A stretch of DNA of 64,000 nucleotides from Ashinkailepas kermadecensis (Eukaryota; Arthropoda; Thecostraca; Neolepadidae): assembly GCA_034440615.1 (NCBI GenBank), contig JAOTOM010002964.1:1-64000 (forward strand). The letters run 5' to 3'. Positions 46,722-58,343 of this stretch are shown here, one piece after another; position 1 is the stretch's first letter, and each line of letters starts with the position of its first letter. The translations under genes were made by a program, and so were the position numbers. The notes beneath the pieces are model-generated. The model had not been told where the DNA came from. It searched no databases and saw nothing but the letters and a program-made list of their open reading frames with translations.

Positions 46722-46945
46722 CGTGGCTGAGGGGCAACGACGGACACGTGGAGTAACGGACGCCAGTCGACGTATCTCTAGGTGAGGCCGGACGTGGACG
46801 TGGACTTGACGATGTGGGGTGAGTGGTGCGTCGGTATCGTTTGCACGGAGAAGGAGACGCCAGTGGACGTCTGCTAATGACGTCACATGATGCATCATGT
46901 CATGATGACATTATCGAGAAATGCCAGTCGATTTCGGGGAGGACT
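46722..46945 (+). repeat. Duplicated locus with TGACGTCA repeats (partner 31556-31765)
   Basis: Includes TGACGTCA at 46879-46886 and the ACATGATGCATCATGT palindrome. A 6-bp 'gtggac' expansion near 46795 distinguishes it from the other copy. Confidence 0.85.
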
Positions 46946-47101
46946 CGAGGAGTAGTCTAGGGGTAGGTTGCACGCCTCACAATGGAAAGATTGTGGGTTC
47001 GAGTCTCACCTGTCGCTACTCTTTGCCCGCGACCAGTCGGCGTGTGATATTGGCGACGCTACATCGCTCAACGGTCGGCGTGTCGTAAAACCAATAACCA
47101 C
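46946..47101 (+). mobile_element. tRNA-derived SINE, uninterrupted (empty site of the hAT-like insertion)
   Basis: Same SINE as 45573-45734. At 46955-46962 TCTAGGGG occurs once, followed directly by 'taggttgcacgcctcac'. At the paralogous locus the same 8 bases are doubled around the 5.6-kb element. This copy shares flanks with the split copy, so it was duplicated with its locus. Confidence 0.92.
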
Positions 47102-47404
47102 CGGCAGTCGACGTCTGGTGATGACGTCATATGATGCAACGTGCCATTATGACGTCATCATGGGACGCCAATCGACGTCTAGTTGTGCCGTAGCTCGCCA
47201 TGGGGCTCGCTGTGAAAGTTCATTTAATCTAATTATAAAATTGTTCGTCTTTTTCTCTTCAACATTTACTGGTGGAAAGAAATCTGAATAACTCATTGAG
47301 CCTTGATGTACCTCAAATTTATGCTTAAATGTGAGTACATATGAATTTATACTATTCTATATTTATATATTATATCTTATTATATATTTATATTATTATA
47401 TTAT
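47102..47404 (+). repeat. Duplicated flank (partner 37516-37790)
   Basis: TGATGACGTCAT / ATGACGTCATCA inverted pair (47118-47129, 47149-47160), then 'ctcttcaacatttactggtgg' and 'atgaatttatactatt' shared with 37670-37770. Confidence 0.85.
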
Positions 47405-48169
47405 TATAAGAGCTTCCTTTTGTAAATTATGGGCATGCTCTCGCGTCCTAGGGACCTCGTTTTATTTTCTAGAGCCTTCTGACCAGATTTGGATGTCTCC
47501 TCGTGTATCATACCCTCCTCCATATTCCATGGTCCTCCTCTTTCGTCTTAGAGGGCCTCCTCGCAAATCCTGTGGTCCCTTTACCATGGTCTGAGGCTTC
47601 CTCTCATATTCCAGGGGCCTTATCTGCCAAATTAGGGGCTTCCTGCTAAATTCGTGAGTCTCCTCCTTTATCGTGGCGAGGTACTTTCGCGGTGGCGCCA
47701 CTCCAGACAAGTATCCCCTCCCCAGATGACAATTTCTGGATCCGCCCCTGCCTCCTGTGGCAGCTATGGGTTTTCTGTGGCGGTTATGGGACCTCCTATG
47801 ACAACAGTGGGCCTCCAGTTGTGGCCTGGGGTTACGGTCAGATCATTTCAGGCGGTCTTCTGTGACTCCCATTCAGAAACCTTCGTGCCACCGAGGGGGA
47901 GATGCCATGGTGCCCTTAACTGATGACCCCTATGCGATACTCGCCTATCGTGAGAAGAAAAAGATTCTTTCTATTGCGTTTTGCGTAAATGATGCACCAT
48001 GCCAAGAACAAACCAGACATCAATATGAAATCATGCTCCCCATTCGGGAACCATACTAAGAGCCTAAAAAGCAATAGGAGGCCCTAACACAGTGGAGGCC
48101 CCCTCTCGGGGAGCAGGAGGCCCCCTATCAACATTGCCCCCCTGGAAGAATTTCGTGGCGACGCCACTG
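47405..48169. mobile_element. Mosaic fragment of the hAT-like family
   Basis: 47410-47640 matches the interior of the large element (35235-35460) in the same orientation. 47960-48169 is its left end in reverse orientation, finishing CGTGGCGACGCCACTG. Between them lies another hAT-type terminus CTGGATCCGCCCCTG (47734). It is a rearranged piece, not a simple insertion. Confidence 0.75.
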
Positions 48170-49253
48170 GTTGTGCCCCTGTTTTGTATGAGGCGAAGTT
48201 TCTTTCTTGTCTGACTGGTTGTTGTTTTTACTACAGATGAGGCTAGTATTTAAGACTATTATAGTCTACATGTCTAGTTTATGTTACTGCCACTCCACTA
48301 ATGCACACTTGGTTGGTTTATGTTAGCCACTCCACTAGTGCACACTTGGGTGGTTTCACCACATGCCTGCGGTGGTCTTAACACATGGTGTCATGTCCTA
48401 TTGGTGGAGTGCTACTGTGTTGGTGATTATATGCGAATAGCCAAGTATACCTATAGCATGCTCTTTTAGCATTTCTGCATGCTCGAAAACCCCAAATGAA
48501 TTTTCCTGCACCATGATAAAAAGTGAGAAATAATATGACGGCCATACCAGTGACATCAATTAAACACTTTGAGAAATGTTTCATTGACATAATAGTACGA
48601 ATATAATTGGGAAAAGAAGATGATGTGAATATGATAAGAATATGTCTTGATAAAAAAATATGATTTGAGTTTGGTATTGATCTATTGCAGCTACTTCAGA
48701 TGGCAACACTTAGGATTTTGAAACAGTATCCTCCTTGCATTCTCTCAGGCCAATGGCCGTCGATGACTGACTTGGAATTTCCACAGCACGTGCCAAGATG
48801 CGTAAAACGGTGCTGACAGCTTCGTGTCCACCCACTCCCGTTCGGCTACTGTCTCAGAAAAACCTGAGCGCAGGATGTCAAATTCGCACCTCCTCGGCCA
48901 CCGTTCGGGTCGCGTTTCCCGCTTGGCTAGTGCAGCCTTGTTGTGTCGACAGTGCACCTGTGTTAACTGTGTGTCAACTGAATCAGTTATTCGCATCGAC
49001 GCTATCGGCGTGATGACTGCTGCAGTTCTGTTCTGACCTGTTCTGCCTCGTCTTATTGGACTTACCAGTCGGAGGAGCCACAAGCAAGGGGCAAATACGT
49101 ATGCAATTTACACTACCATGCATCCTATGATAATGTCGTCTAGTTATAATTGTCTGCCATATGTAACAAATGGTTATTTCTGTGCTACTTGATGTTACTT
49201 CGTGCCAGCTTGTTCATTTGCCGGTGCCAATTTATAACCGCCTTTTGTTTCAG
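48170..49253. other. Upstream region / presumed intron of zinc-finger copy B
   Basis: A 36-bp direct pair ('ccactccacta(a/g)tgcacac') lies at 48291-48350. Frames 48745-49083 show no domain. It ends at the splice acceptor (AG 49252-49253). Confidence 0.4.
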
Positions 49254-49406
49254 CTGCTACCGCGGTCTCCTGTTCGCTGTGTGTGACGTCACAGCACCGT
49301 CAGCGCGGCCAGTTCACCTGCAGCAACACACGCCGGTGTGAGCGTCAGCGTGACGGCTGTCCCACAACTGTACTCGGCAGCTCCTGTGACACAGCCAGCT
49401 AACAGC

Positions 49407-50618
49407 ATGGCAGACGGAACTACGTCAGGGAAGTGGCCGAATCGCTGTGACTTGTGTGGCAAAGAGTTTCGCTATCCTGGCCAGCTCATTGCTCACACCC
49501 AAACTCACAGCGTCAATAAGTTATACAGACGTGACATATGTGGGAAGTCGTTTCGTCGGAAGAGCCATCCTAACGTCCACTACAATCGTCATTCGAGCGA
49601 CAGGCCATACAAGTGTGAACAGTGTGGCAAATCGTTTGCTCGGAAGGGCGACCTTAAGACTCACGCTGCAGTCCGTTCTGAAGAGCCGCCATTCAGCTGT
49701 GACGTTTGTGGCAAGCTGTTCGGTTATCAGAGCAGACTTAATGTCCACTACAAAACCCACTCCGGCGAGAGGCCGTACGAGTGTGAACAGTGTGGTAAAT
49801 CGTTTGCTGGGAAGGGCGCCCTGAAGTTTCACGCTGTAGTCCACTCTGAAGAGAGGCCATTCAGCTGTGACGTTTGTGGCAAACGGTTTCGTCGACAGGA
49901 CCATCTCACTCGCCACTACAAACTCCACTCCGGCGAGAGGCCATACAAGTGTGAGCAGTGTGACAAATCGTTTGCTGGGAAGGACGCCCTGAAGTTTCAC
50001 GCTGTAGTCCACTCTGGAGAGAAGCCATTCAGCTGTGACGTTTGTGGCAAACGGTTCCGTCGACAGTACTATCTCACTGACCACTACAAACTCCACTCCG
50101 GCGAGAGGCCATACAAGTGTGAGCAGTGTGGTAAATTGTTTGCTCAGAAGAGCGCCCTGAAGCTTCACGCTGTAGTCCACTCTGGAGAGAAGCCATTCAG
50201 CTGTGACGTTTGTGGCAAACGGTTCCGTCGACAGTACTATCTCACTGACCACTACAAACTCCACTCCGGGGAGAGGCCATACAAGTGTGATCAGTGTGGT
50301 AAATCGTTTGCTCGGAAGGACAACCTTAAGACTCACGCTGTAGTCCATTCTGAAGAGCCGCCATTCAGCTGTGACGTTTGTGGCAAGGCGTTCATTTATC
50401 AGAGCAGGCTTAAGGTCCACAACAGAATCCATTCAGGCGAGAGACCTTACAAATGTGATCAGTGTGGTAAATCGTTTGTTCAGCGGGGCGCCCTGAATAC
50501 TCACGCTGTAGTCCACTCTGGAGAGAAGCCGTTCAGATGTAACGTTTGTGACAAGTCGTTCAGTCGACAGTACACTCTTAATGCCCATTTTCGTGTCCAC
50601 TCCGGCGAGAGGCCATAG
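49407..50618 (+). CDS. C2H2 zinc-finger protein, copy B, 403 aa, 14 fingers
   Basis: Probably a nuclear DNA-binding regulator made of tandem C2H2 fingers, each 28 residues with HSGE(R/K)P linkers. ATG 49407 (MADGTTSGKWPNRCDLCGKE) is the first in-frame ATG after the acceptor at 49253; the frame stays open upstream but has no ATG. Of 14 fingers, finger 2 lacks its first Cys (YRRDICGKSF) and finger 3 its last His (THAAVR); the rest look canonical. A two-finger module alternates YKC(E/D)QC...HAVVH with FSCDVC...HYKLH. Fingers 8 and 10 are identical in sequence (CGKRFRRQYYLTDH), so recent internal duplication. No KRAB, BTB or ZAD domain is visible in this exon. TAG at 50616 interrupts another finger: in-frame codons continue KCEQCGKFFVYHSYMTMHYR and a tail to about 50838, so the ancestor was longer. 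Confidence 0.85.
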   Translation: MADGTTSGKWPNRCDLCGKEFRYPGQLIAHTQTHSVNKLYRRDICGKSFRRKSHPNVHYNRHSSDRPYKCEQCGKSFARKGDLKTHAAVRSEEPPFSCDVCGKLFGYQSRLNVHYKTHSGERPYECEQCGKSFAGKGALKFHAVVHSEERPFSCDVCGKRFRRQDHLTRHYKLHSGERPYKCEQCDKSFAGKDALKFHAVVHSGEKPFSCDVCGKRFRRQYYLTDHYKLHSGERPYKCEQCGKLFAQKSALKLHAVVHSGEKPFSCDVCGKRFRRQYYLTDHYKLHSGERPYKCDQCGKSFARKDNLKTHAVVHSEEPPFSCDVCGKAFIYQSRLKVHNRIHSGERPYKCDQCGKSFVQRGALNTHAVVHSGEKPFRCNVCDKSFSRQYTLNAHFRVHSGERP

Positions 50619-52188
50619 AAATGCGAGCAATGTGGTAAATTTTTTGTCTATCATTCCTATATGACTATGCATTACCGGATTCAATCCGGAGAGATGCCGT
50701 AGAGGTGTGATCATTTCGGCAATTTGTTGTTGAACCATTTCCAGCTGAGCGCACTGCAGGCTTCATTCTGGCGGAAGGACGCACAGCTGTGTGGTGTGTG
50801 GGAGGATGTTCCGTTGCCCGAGTATCTTGTGACGTCATGACCAGTACTGGGTAATACATTCATGATCTTCGCTGCAATGGCTCAATGTTCATGTGGTTAG
50901 GATGTCGGGGATCATGGTTTTCGTAGGAACGTAGTGTTGGGGTGATGTAAGTTGAAAAAATATTTAAACACATCATAATTCTAACAATTTTGCACCAGGA
51001 GCACTACGATTCTATACATAATCCACGCATATTAACCTTTACCCTTGGGTGGCATTTTGCGACCTTCGTCAGTAGACGCAAGTACTGAAAGTGGAACAAG
51101 CACAAGGGTAGTCCGTCTTGAAGTCGTGGAAGTGACCTCATTTGTGGGTGAATGATGGTGAGTTGATGTTCAATGTCTGTTGTTGAATGTGGCACATATA
51201 TGCAGTAGAAACAAAGCACCAAGCATCGAATACCTGGTCACGCCCATGGGTTGAGCTGTGCATGTATTTAGGAGTGCTCTTGCCCCCCCCCCCCGTGTTG
51301 GGTTTGCCCTCCGAATAATTTCAACTTTGAGCATACGATCGTAGGTGGCAAAGATTGATTGACTCGATTGACCCACAAAAAGATTGATCTATCCTGTTTG
51401 AGGGTTTGAGGGTAAAGCAAAAGTGGCAACGGGGTTAGATGCATTGTGCTGTTGCTCACCTGGGCTATGAGTGGTAATTTTAGTTTTTATCGTTGATCTA
51501 CATTCGACTTAAACTTTCGGCGATACGGAGTGAGACCACTCCGAATCGCCCACCGCCCACTCCGAATCGCCCGCTTTCATTCAGGTGGGTTACTGGTAAC
51601 CTTGGCCCGCCACTTCAGGGTTCTCGCATGTGCACATTCAGAAACAATTTTGAGAACTGCACCTGAAATCGCTCTCATTAGCATATTCAAACGAGCGAAG
51701 CTTTTCGAAATATCCTACCCATTCATCGTCCCTGAACGCGGCCATGGCATAATACACAAATTGGTTTATTGGGTTTGAAACATTGCTGGATATGCCAAGT
51801 GTGTCATGGAATAATACCATGAAATCAACTTCCCGATGATTACGTGAATGACACCATTTTTGTAAACCGGTCACTTGTTGCCCATTTTGTCCACCCCTGG
51901 ATCCGCCCCTGGCATGACAGCCCGGATGGCGGTATGGCATTGGTGAAACTTTCCCTCGGTGTATGTGGTGGACGAAATATAAAGTTCGCATTCTGTTCCT
52001 GATTTCTAGCACTTTCCACTGATTTGCAGCAAGACAGAGTTAACATATTTATCGATTTTGCGCTAATATTCAACTTATTATTTCCACAAAGGAACTTTTA
52101 GTATGCGATTGCCATATAGGTTTCTTACTTGGGTATCAGACACGGTGCTAGACAATGTTTTTGTCAAAATCGTAGAGGCCTGCCCACA
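50619..52188 (+). other. 3' region of copy B, duplicated at copy C
   Basis: The stretch 50619-50838 is the decayed C-terminal part of the ORF. The rest aligns with 60640-62610, for example 'acccttgggtggcattttgcgacc' split here as 51041-51064, 'ttggtttattgggtttgaaac' and 'ggatccgcccctggcatgaca'. It lacks the insertions at 61617-62087 and 62302-62352. Confidence 0.8.
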
Positions 52189-52676
52189 GACAATATGGGC
52201 ACTATCCTGGTGACGCCACTGACAATATGGGCACTATACTGGTGACGCCACTGACAATATGGGCACTATCCTGGTGACGCCACTGACAATATGGGCACTA
52301 TCCTGGTGACGCCACTGACAATATGGGCACTATCCTGGTGACGCCACTGACAATATGGGCACTATCCTGGTGACGCCACTGACAATATGGGCACTATCCT
52401 GGTGACGCCACTGACAATATGGGCACTATCCTGGTGACGCCACTGACAATATGGGAACTATACTGGTGACGCCACTGACAATATGGGCACTATACTGGTG
52501 ACGCCACTGACAATATGGGCACTATCCTGGTGACGCCACTGACAATATGGGCACTATCCTGGTGACGCCACTGACAATATGGGCACTATCCTGGTGACGC
52601 CACTGACAATATGGGCACTATACTGGTGACGCCACTGACAATATGGGCACTATCCTGGTGACGCCACTGACAATAT
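52189..52676 (+). repeat. 32-bp minisatellite, about 15 units (left part)
   Basis: Each unit runs 'gacaatatgggcactatcct' then 'ggtgacgccact'; units are nearly identical. The last 13 bases, GGTGACGCCACTG, are the reverse complement of a hAT-like terminus with one change. The array continues at 57881 after a LINE insertion. Confidence 0.97.
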
Positions 52677-54409
52677 AACACAGGTACCCATTGTCATCAA
52701 ATGTAAATAGTTTCCCCTCCCTCCCTGGGGCAGCTCTGTATGAGGTTTTGAATTCATGATGGTGTTAAATCTATGATAAATTGAATGCCAGGAACTTGCT
52801 CAATATAGGATGACATGCCTCCTGTTATTTTGCACAAAATCAATACTAATTATTCATGCAAGATGAAACTAACCGTAAATCAAAACCAATATTCAATAGA
52901 TAAATATATTATCTCTTGATTCAAAATGTCTTCAAGAATGACACAGTTTTTGTGCACATGTCACATATAATGCTAATTTTAATCAGATGCATTTATCACA
53001 GCAACTAAGCTATCCTGGAGTCGGGGCCAGGTAGAGCAGCTAGTCATGGTCAGAGTATTGGGCGATATGCTTTTATGACATTTATTTCAATGTTGCCTGG
53101 CACTGAGGTGGACAGTGGCACATTGATGAAAGGTACTGGTAATAATTGGATTGTATTGTGATATTGGAGAGGCAGAGAAGCATGCTGTGAATGCTGTACC
53201 ATCAATAAGGCAGCATAGTTTGGTGTGAACGCAGCCATACACTGCTATCCAGATGCTAACAGTGATGTGTTACATCCTCACTGGTACAAGTTTTTAATGC
53301 TTGCTTGACTTGATACTTTTGGGTAATTAATGTGATATTTCACTTGATCAAGCCCCCAGGCTGGTACCGGATTGGTCTGCCATTGTGCTATTGGACCAAC
53401 TTCGATACAAGTCGAGTGAATGTGTGTATGCATGTATGTGGGTTGCTGAAAAAGCACCAGTTTTAATATTTTAATCTGGACACTGGGGGCTGATACACTT
53501 GTGCACTTTTTTTTAATTCAAAGCATCATCAACTTGATGAATTCTGATCATATTGTGTCAAGCTTGCATTGACTTGAGGCAAGGATTGTACGAGATTGGG
53601 ATAGCATGCATATATCACAACAATCCGGCTGTACAGTATGTTATGAAGGATGATTGGCCATGAAAAACCTTGGCAATGCTGCTCCCTGGTCCCCTGATCA
53701 CCAGGAAGATCTTGGTAATGTGAACCTTAACATGACAAAAATTTAATATAAAATTAACTTAAAGTAAAGGTCATTGCAAAATCACAGTTTGAACAAACAT
53801 TAGTACAATGGCCTTTAGTTAACACTCAAGCGATTTGTTAATGCTTATTCTTTCTGAATACAGGATCATCAGAATTGATGTTCTTGGCAGATTAACACTA
53901 CAGAAGGCGACTATTATGCCAATTTACTTATAATCAATTCAATCTGGATCTATTTATTTATTTTGAACATTGAACATGTGTCAATCTACTATCATGTTGG
54001 CATATGAGAGGGCATGTAACCTGGTGATATTATTGTCCTTAAATTGTAAATTGCTGCCTGGGAGAGGGAGGGGGTATCACAGACAACTGGTGTTGCTAAA
54101 AGTGTACTGCTGCAGGGATGTTTGATAACTTCCCACACATGGTATTGGCAAGTGTTCCTTTCACTTGCAATAGAATCCTTGCTTCTCTATCATCTCATCT
54201 AGGCATACAACTATCTAGATTTATTTTTCAAACTATGCTTCTTGATGGTGTGAACTTTACCTCCCTAATTTCCTTTTTCCATTTTGCTTTCCGATCATTG
54301 ATGGTCCCTCTTTTGTGTGTTCCCAGTTCAATGTCCATGCACAATTATTATTCCAAGTTCTACATTTCCAGATATAATCACCATTTCCAGTTGGCTCTTT
54401 ATCTGAGTA
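52677..54409 (+). other. 5' region of the LINE, no clear ORF1
   Basis: AT-rich. The only notable plus frame is 54118-54429, 103 aa, hydrophobic and unrecognised, overlapping the ORF2 start by 20 bp. ORF1 is either lost or too diverged to see. Confidence 0.5.
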
Positions 54410-57346
54410 ATGAGCAAGTTCAAACTTGAGGGAGCTACATTGGAATTACTAGGGAATGATTTGAATGATAAGTACCCTCCTCATGAACTTATATTGTCAC
54501 AATGTACATATTATACCCTACCTCAACCACTTAGCTGTAATGCTGGATTCTCAGTACTTCATATCAATGCAAGATCCCTGAAGAATAAATTTGATGAAGT
54601 TGTTAATTTTCTAGCAAGCTCTAAAGTTGATTGGTCAGTTATTTGTGTATCAGAGACATGGTTGAAGAAAGATTTAGAACAATACTTTAGTCTACAAAAT
54701 TATAATCTCTTTTCATCTAGTAGAAAAGAAGGCGAAGGTGGAGGTACAGCAATATATGTAAGTAATAGATATGAGGCTAGGGAAAGAAAAGACCTGGAGA
54801 GTGATCATTTTGAGACAAGTTTTCTGGAAATCAAAATGAAGTTGGGTGTACCAGCGAAAAGATTCCTAGTAGGGGAAATGTATAGACCTCCAAGTCTGAG
54901 CCACACTATATTTATGGACTATTTGGAAAAAATACTTGACTCATTGGAAAACACCAAATGTACATGTGTCATAGCAGGGGACTTCAATTACAATCTTTTG
55001 AAATATCACTCTGATAAACCTACACTTAATTTTATGAATTTGTTCAATTCTTATGGATTTTTCCCAACCATCTCAAAAGCAACCCGGATTTGTAATGAAT
55101 CAGTTGCCCTTTTGGATAATATATTTATCAATGATGTTTATGTCTTTAACAATTCAGGAATACTACTTCATGATTTATCAGATCATTTTCCAGTTTTTCT
55201 TAATCTGTCATTAATTGAAAGTTCAAATATAACAAGACATTCAGTGACCGTCTTTGATAAACATAAAATCAGTGAATTAAATGATCACCTCATCAGCAAC
55301 TTGGAAGGCTTTCAAGATGAAACTGATGCTAATCAAGCATGCAACAAACTTATTAAGGCATATGAAACAGGTATTACAAAATTATCTAAAACTTTTACAC
55401 CCAGTAGAAGAAAGAATCCAATTAAACCATGGGTAACCCCTGCACTTCTGTGTTCAATAAATACAAAAAATAAACTTTATGCAAAATATATTAGGAATAT
55501 AATTTTAATGAATGAAAATAAATACAAAATGTATAGGAACATGCTTTGCAATGTGCTTAGGGATGCAAAACAATTATATTACAAGAGGGCATTCCAGGAC
55601 AGCAAAGGTGATGGCAAAAAACATGGAAGTATTTGAATGAAATTATAAACAAGAATGAATTGCAAACAGTTCCCCCAAGGTGCTTTGTTGATAACTCTGG
55701 GGCTACCTGTGTAAATGAACAAATACCTGATAAATTCAATACTTTTTTTTCAACGATAGGTAGTGAATTGGAAAAAAATATACCTGCAGCACACAATAGC
55801 CTATTATATTACCTTACACAGCCTACTCATGCCAGCATTAACAATATTCCTTCTGTTAATGAAGCTCAAATTGAAGAAATTGTTAAGTCTTTGAACCCTG
55901 TGGGTGGAGGTATGGATAAAATTAGCACAAAAATTTTGCTTGGAACATATCGAAGTATTTTGCAACATCTAACATATTTCTTCAATCTTTGTCTGAGCAC
56001 TGCAATATTCCCTGATGCATTAAAATCTGCAGTTATAATTCCTGTATATAAATCAGGGGAAAATAATAAATTTACTAATTATAGGCCAATCTCCTTGCTA
56101 CCAATATTTTCGAAGGTGCTGGAAAGATTAATACACATTAGTGTATCATCATTTCTAAATGAAAATAATATCATACACCCACTGCAGTTTGGTTTCAGAA
56201 AAAAACATAGCACATACATGCCAATTGCTCTGATGCATAATGAAGTGACTAAAGCCCTTGTAAATAACAAATTAGTTTGTACCCTGTATCTGGATTTGAA
56301 AAAGGCCTTTGACACTGTCAGCATCAGCATTTTGTTACACAAGATTTACTTTATTGGCATTAGGGGAAATATATATAAACTGTTAAACTCATACCTATCA
56401 AATAGATCTCAAAGAACCAAGATACATGACACCCTCTCCCAACCATTAAATATCACAATAGGTGTTCCTCAGGGTTCGATTCTTGGACCTCTGCTATTTC
56501 TTCTGTACATTAATGATCTTTGCAATGTTTCCAATTTACCTAGCTTTTACCTCTTTGCAGACGATACAGCCATAACTATTACAGGTAATGATCATTTTGA
56601 GTTACAAACTAAAGTAGATGAGGTAATACCCAAAATAATTGCATGGTTTCATACCAACAGATTATCGCTTAATGCTGATCAGACTGGATATCAAATTTTT
56701 TTCCAGGAAACCATGTGATAACCTTCATGTAAAAATAAATAGTTCTAATATTACAAGGCATAGCTGCATAAAATATTTAGGTGTATTAATCGATGAAGAC
56801 ATGACGTGGAAAAGCCATATCAATGCCATTTCTTCAAAAATTTGCAGAAATATTGGTATTATAGGCAAATCTAGGTACTTTCTATCAACTTGTGAATTGC
56901 TTCTTCTGTATAATTCTCTAATACTGCCATATCTAAATTACTGTGCTGTTGTCTGGGGAAGTACTTACCACTCTAAGCTTGACAAGATTATTAAGTTGCA
57001 GAAGCGTGTTATTAGGATTGTTGACAAGAAACCTTACTTATACCATACAAATGAATTTTTTATCAAGCATAGAGTTCTTAAGTTTCTGGACATAATTGAT
57101 GAACAATGCATTTACATCATGCTAGGTTTTCTAAATCACTCATTACCAGCACCTCTTTCTGATATGTTTCAACTTCATCAAGAAGGTGGCCTCAGAGTTA
57201 GACAACACTTTCAAATACCCTTTTCTGATATCAATTACAGGATGTTTTCATTACCCTTTATTGCACCAAAAGCCTGGAATAAAATAATCTGCTCTCACTT
57301 CCATAGAATTGAAGATGATTCCATGATCTTGATGATGATTCCATAG
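54410..57346 (+). pseudogene. LINE ORF2: endonuclease and reverse transcriptase, two frameshifts
   Basis: The endonuclease (54410-55636) has HINARSLKNKFDEV, CVSETWL, GGGTAIYVS, VIAGDFNYNLLKY, ALLDNIFIND and LSDHFPVF. RT follows with NYRPISLLPIFSKVLE, FGFRKKHSTYMPI, YLDLKKAFDTV (motif A), GVPQGSILGPLLF (motif B) and LFADDTAI (motif C). The C-terminal part has YLGVLIDEDMTWKSHI and LPYLNYCAVVWGS. Frame breaks lie at an A-run near 55616-55621 and a T-run near 56695-56702; between them all catalytic motifs are intact. The end (57320-57346) contains a short duplication of 'gatgattcca', which truncates the C-terminus. Strand cleavage and target-primed reverse transcription are the family's known functions. 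Confidence 0.9.
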
Positions 57347-57846
57347 AATTGAAGTACCTAGAAGTAAAATCATTTTGAAAAAAACACATCAGGCAAAACA
57401 TTACTAGAAAATATGAACTTGTCCAATGAATGTCGGTGATAAGGTTGTGCTATGCATGGTGATCTTGTTGTCTTATTCGGATATTTTCGTTAAGTATCAT
57501 GTTTTCTTTCTTTCTTCTTTCTCCATACTTCGTTTGTCCTTTCTCCTTTCTCCTTAGTGTAGTAATAGTTTAGGAGATGTACGTGCAAGATTAGGGATTT
57601 TATATTATTTCCCCATTAACACCTATAGCAGTTTTTTTTCTGGAACCCTCGAAGACGTTACTAGCATTGCTAATTGTCTGAGAGGGCTTCAGGAACATCT
57701 TTTACAAATATCTGGTGGCAGGATCTGTCCAGCAAGAAACAGGAGCGGGGAGTGGTGTGACCTAACTTGACTTGCTTCCCATGACCTACTTCTCATCCCT
57801 GGAATTTAACGTAATTAGGTCGCACGGGTATGGAAGGGCACTCCTG

Positions 57847-57866
57847 CCTACCTATTAATAGGTAGG
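57847..57866. other. Perfect 20-bp palindrome at the LINE 3' end
   Basis: CCTACCTATTAATAGGTAGG followed by G4 and A7. Terminal hairpins are used by some LINE RTs to select their own RNA; that role here is inferred. Confidence 0.8.
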
Positions 57867-57880
57867 GGGGAAAAAAATAT

Positions 57881-58035
57881 GGGCACTATCCTGGTGAAGC
57901 CACTGACAATATGGGCACTATCCTGGTGACGCCACTGACAATATGGGCACTATCCTGGTGACGCCACTGACAATATGGGCACTATCCTGGTGACGCCACT
58001 GACAATATGGGCACTATCCTGGTGACGCCACGGTA
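57881..58035 (+). repeat. 32-bp minisatellite, about 5 units (right part)
   Basis: Continuation of 52189-52676 after the LINE, ending 'ggtgacgccacgg'. One unit has 'gaagcc' in place of 'gacgcc'. Confidence 0.97.
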
Positions 58036-58343
58036 GCCAGTTGCATTTGCTGCTGATGCATGACATCACATGACGACTCAGGCGTCACATGACGTCACGT
58101 GACGTCCGACGGCACGTTGGCACGGTCCATGTTACAACATGCGTCCAGCATGTGCACCTTATACACACATGACACATCAATGATATTCATGTATTAACTA
58201 CAGCTGTGTAAACAAACAAACGCCGCGAATTCGACGATAAAGAAACGTCAAGAATACCGCCACAGATGACGTCACAGCTCACTGGCCCGACACGATCTGA
58301 CTAGTTGTGCTGTCAAAGGATCGCAAATAATGTATCGGTCACG
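58036..58343. other. TGACGTCA-rich spacer
   Basis: Contains 'cacatgacgtcacgtgacgtc' around 58085-58106 and TGACGTCA at 58267-58274. No gene. Confidence 0.5.

Larger units (their letters stand above)
52677..57875 (+). mobile_element. Nearly complete CR1-group LINE inserted in the minisatellite, TSD AATAT
   Basis: The array breaks after 'gacaatat' (52676) and resumes at 'gggcactatcc' (57881). AATAT is present on both sides (52672-52676, 57876-57880). The 5.2-kb insert has a 1.7-kb 5' region without a clear ORF1, an EN-RT ORF2 and a 3' end with a perfect 20-bp palindrome plus a short A-run. EN/RT motifs place it with the CR1/L2/Daphne-like LINEs lacking RNase H; the exact clade is unresolved. 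Its ORF2 is intact except for two single-base slips in homopolymers and a damaged C-terminus, so it is young. Confidence 0.88.

Noticed and set aside
47182..48177. GTTGTGCC at 47182-47189 and 48170-48177 as the TSD of a hAT insertion ending at 48169
   Set aside because: The right end is a good terminus, but the left side lacks a matching inverted repeat and continues in register with the paralogue at 37590, so the 8-mer match may be chance or mark an older ancestral insertion.
49521..50432. Minus-strand 303-aa ORF opposite copy B, and similar ones at 40580-41071 and 50433-50738
   Set aside because: Antisense shadow of the zinc-finger repeats; the periodicity is inherited from the sense strand.
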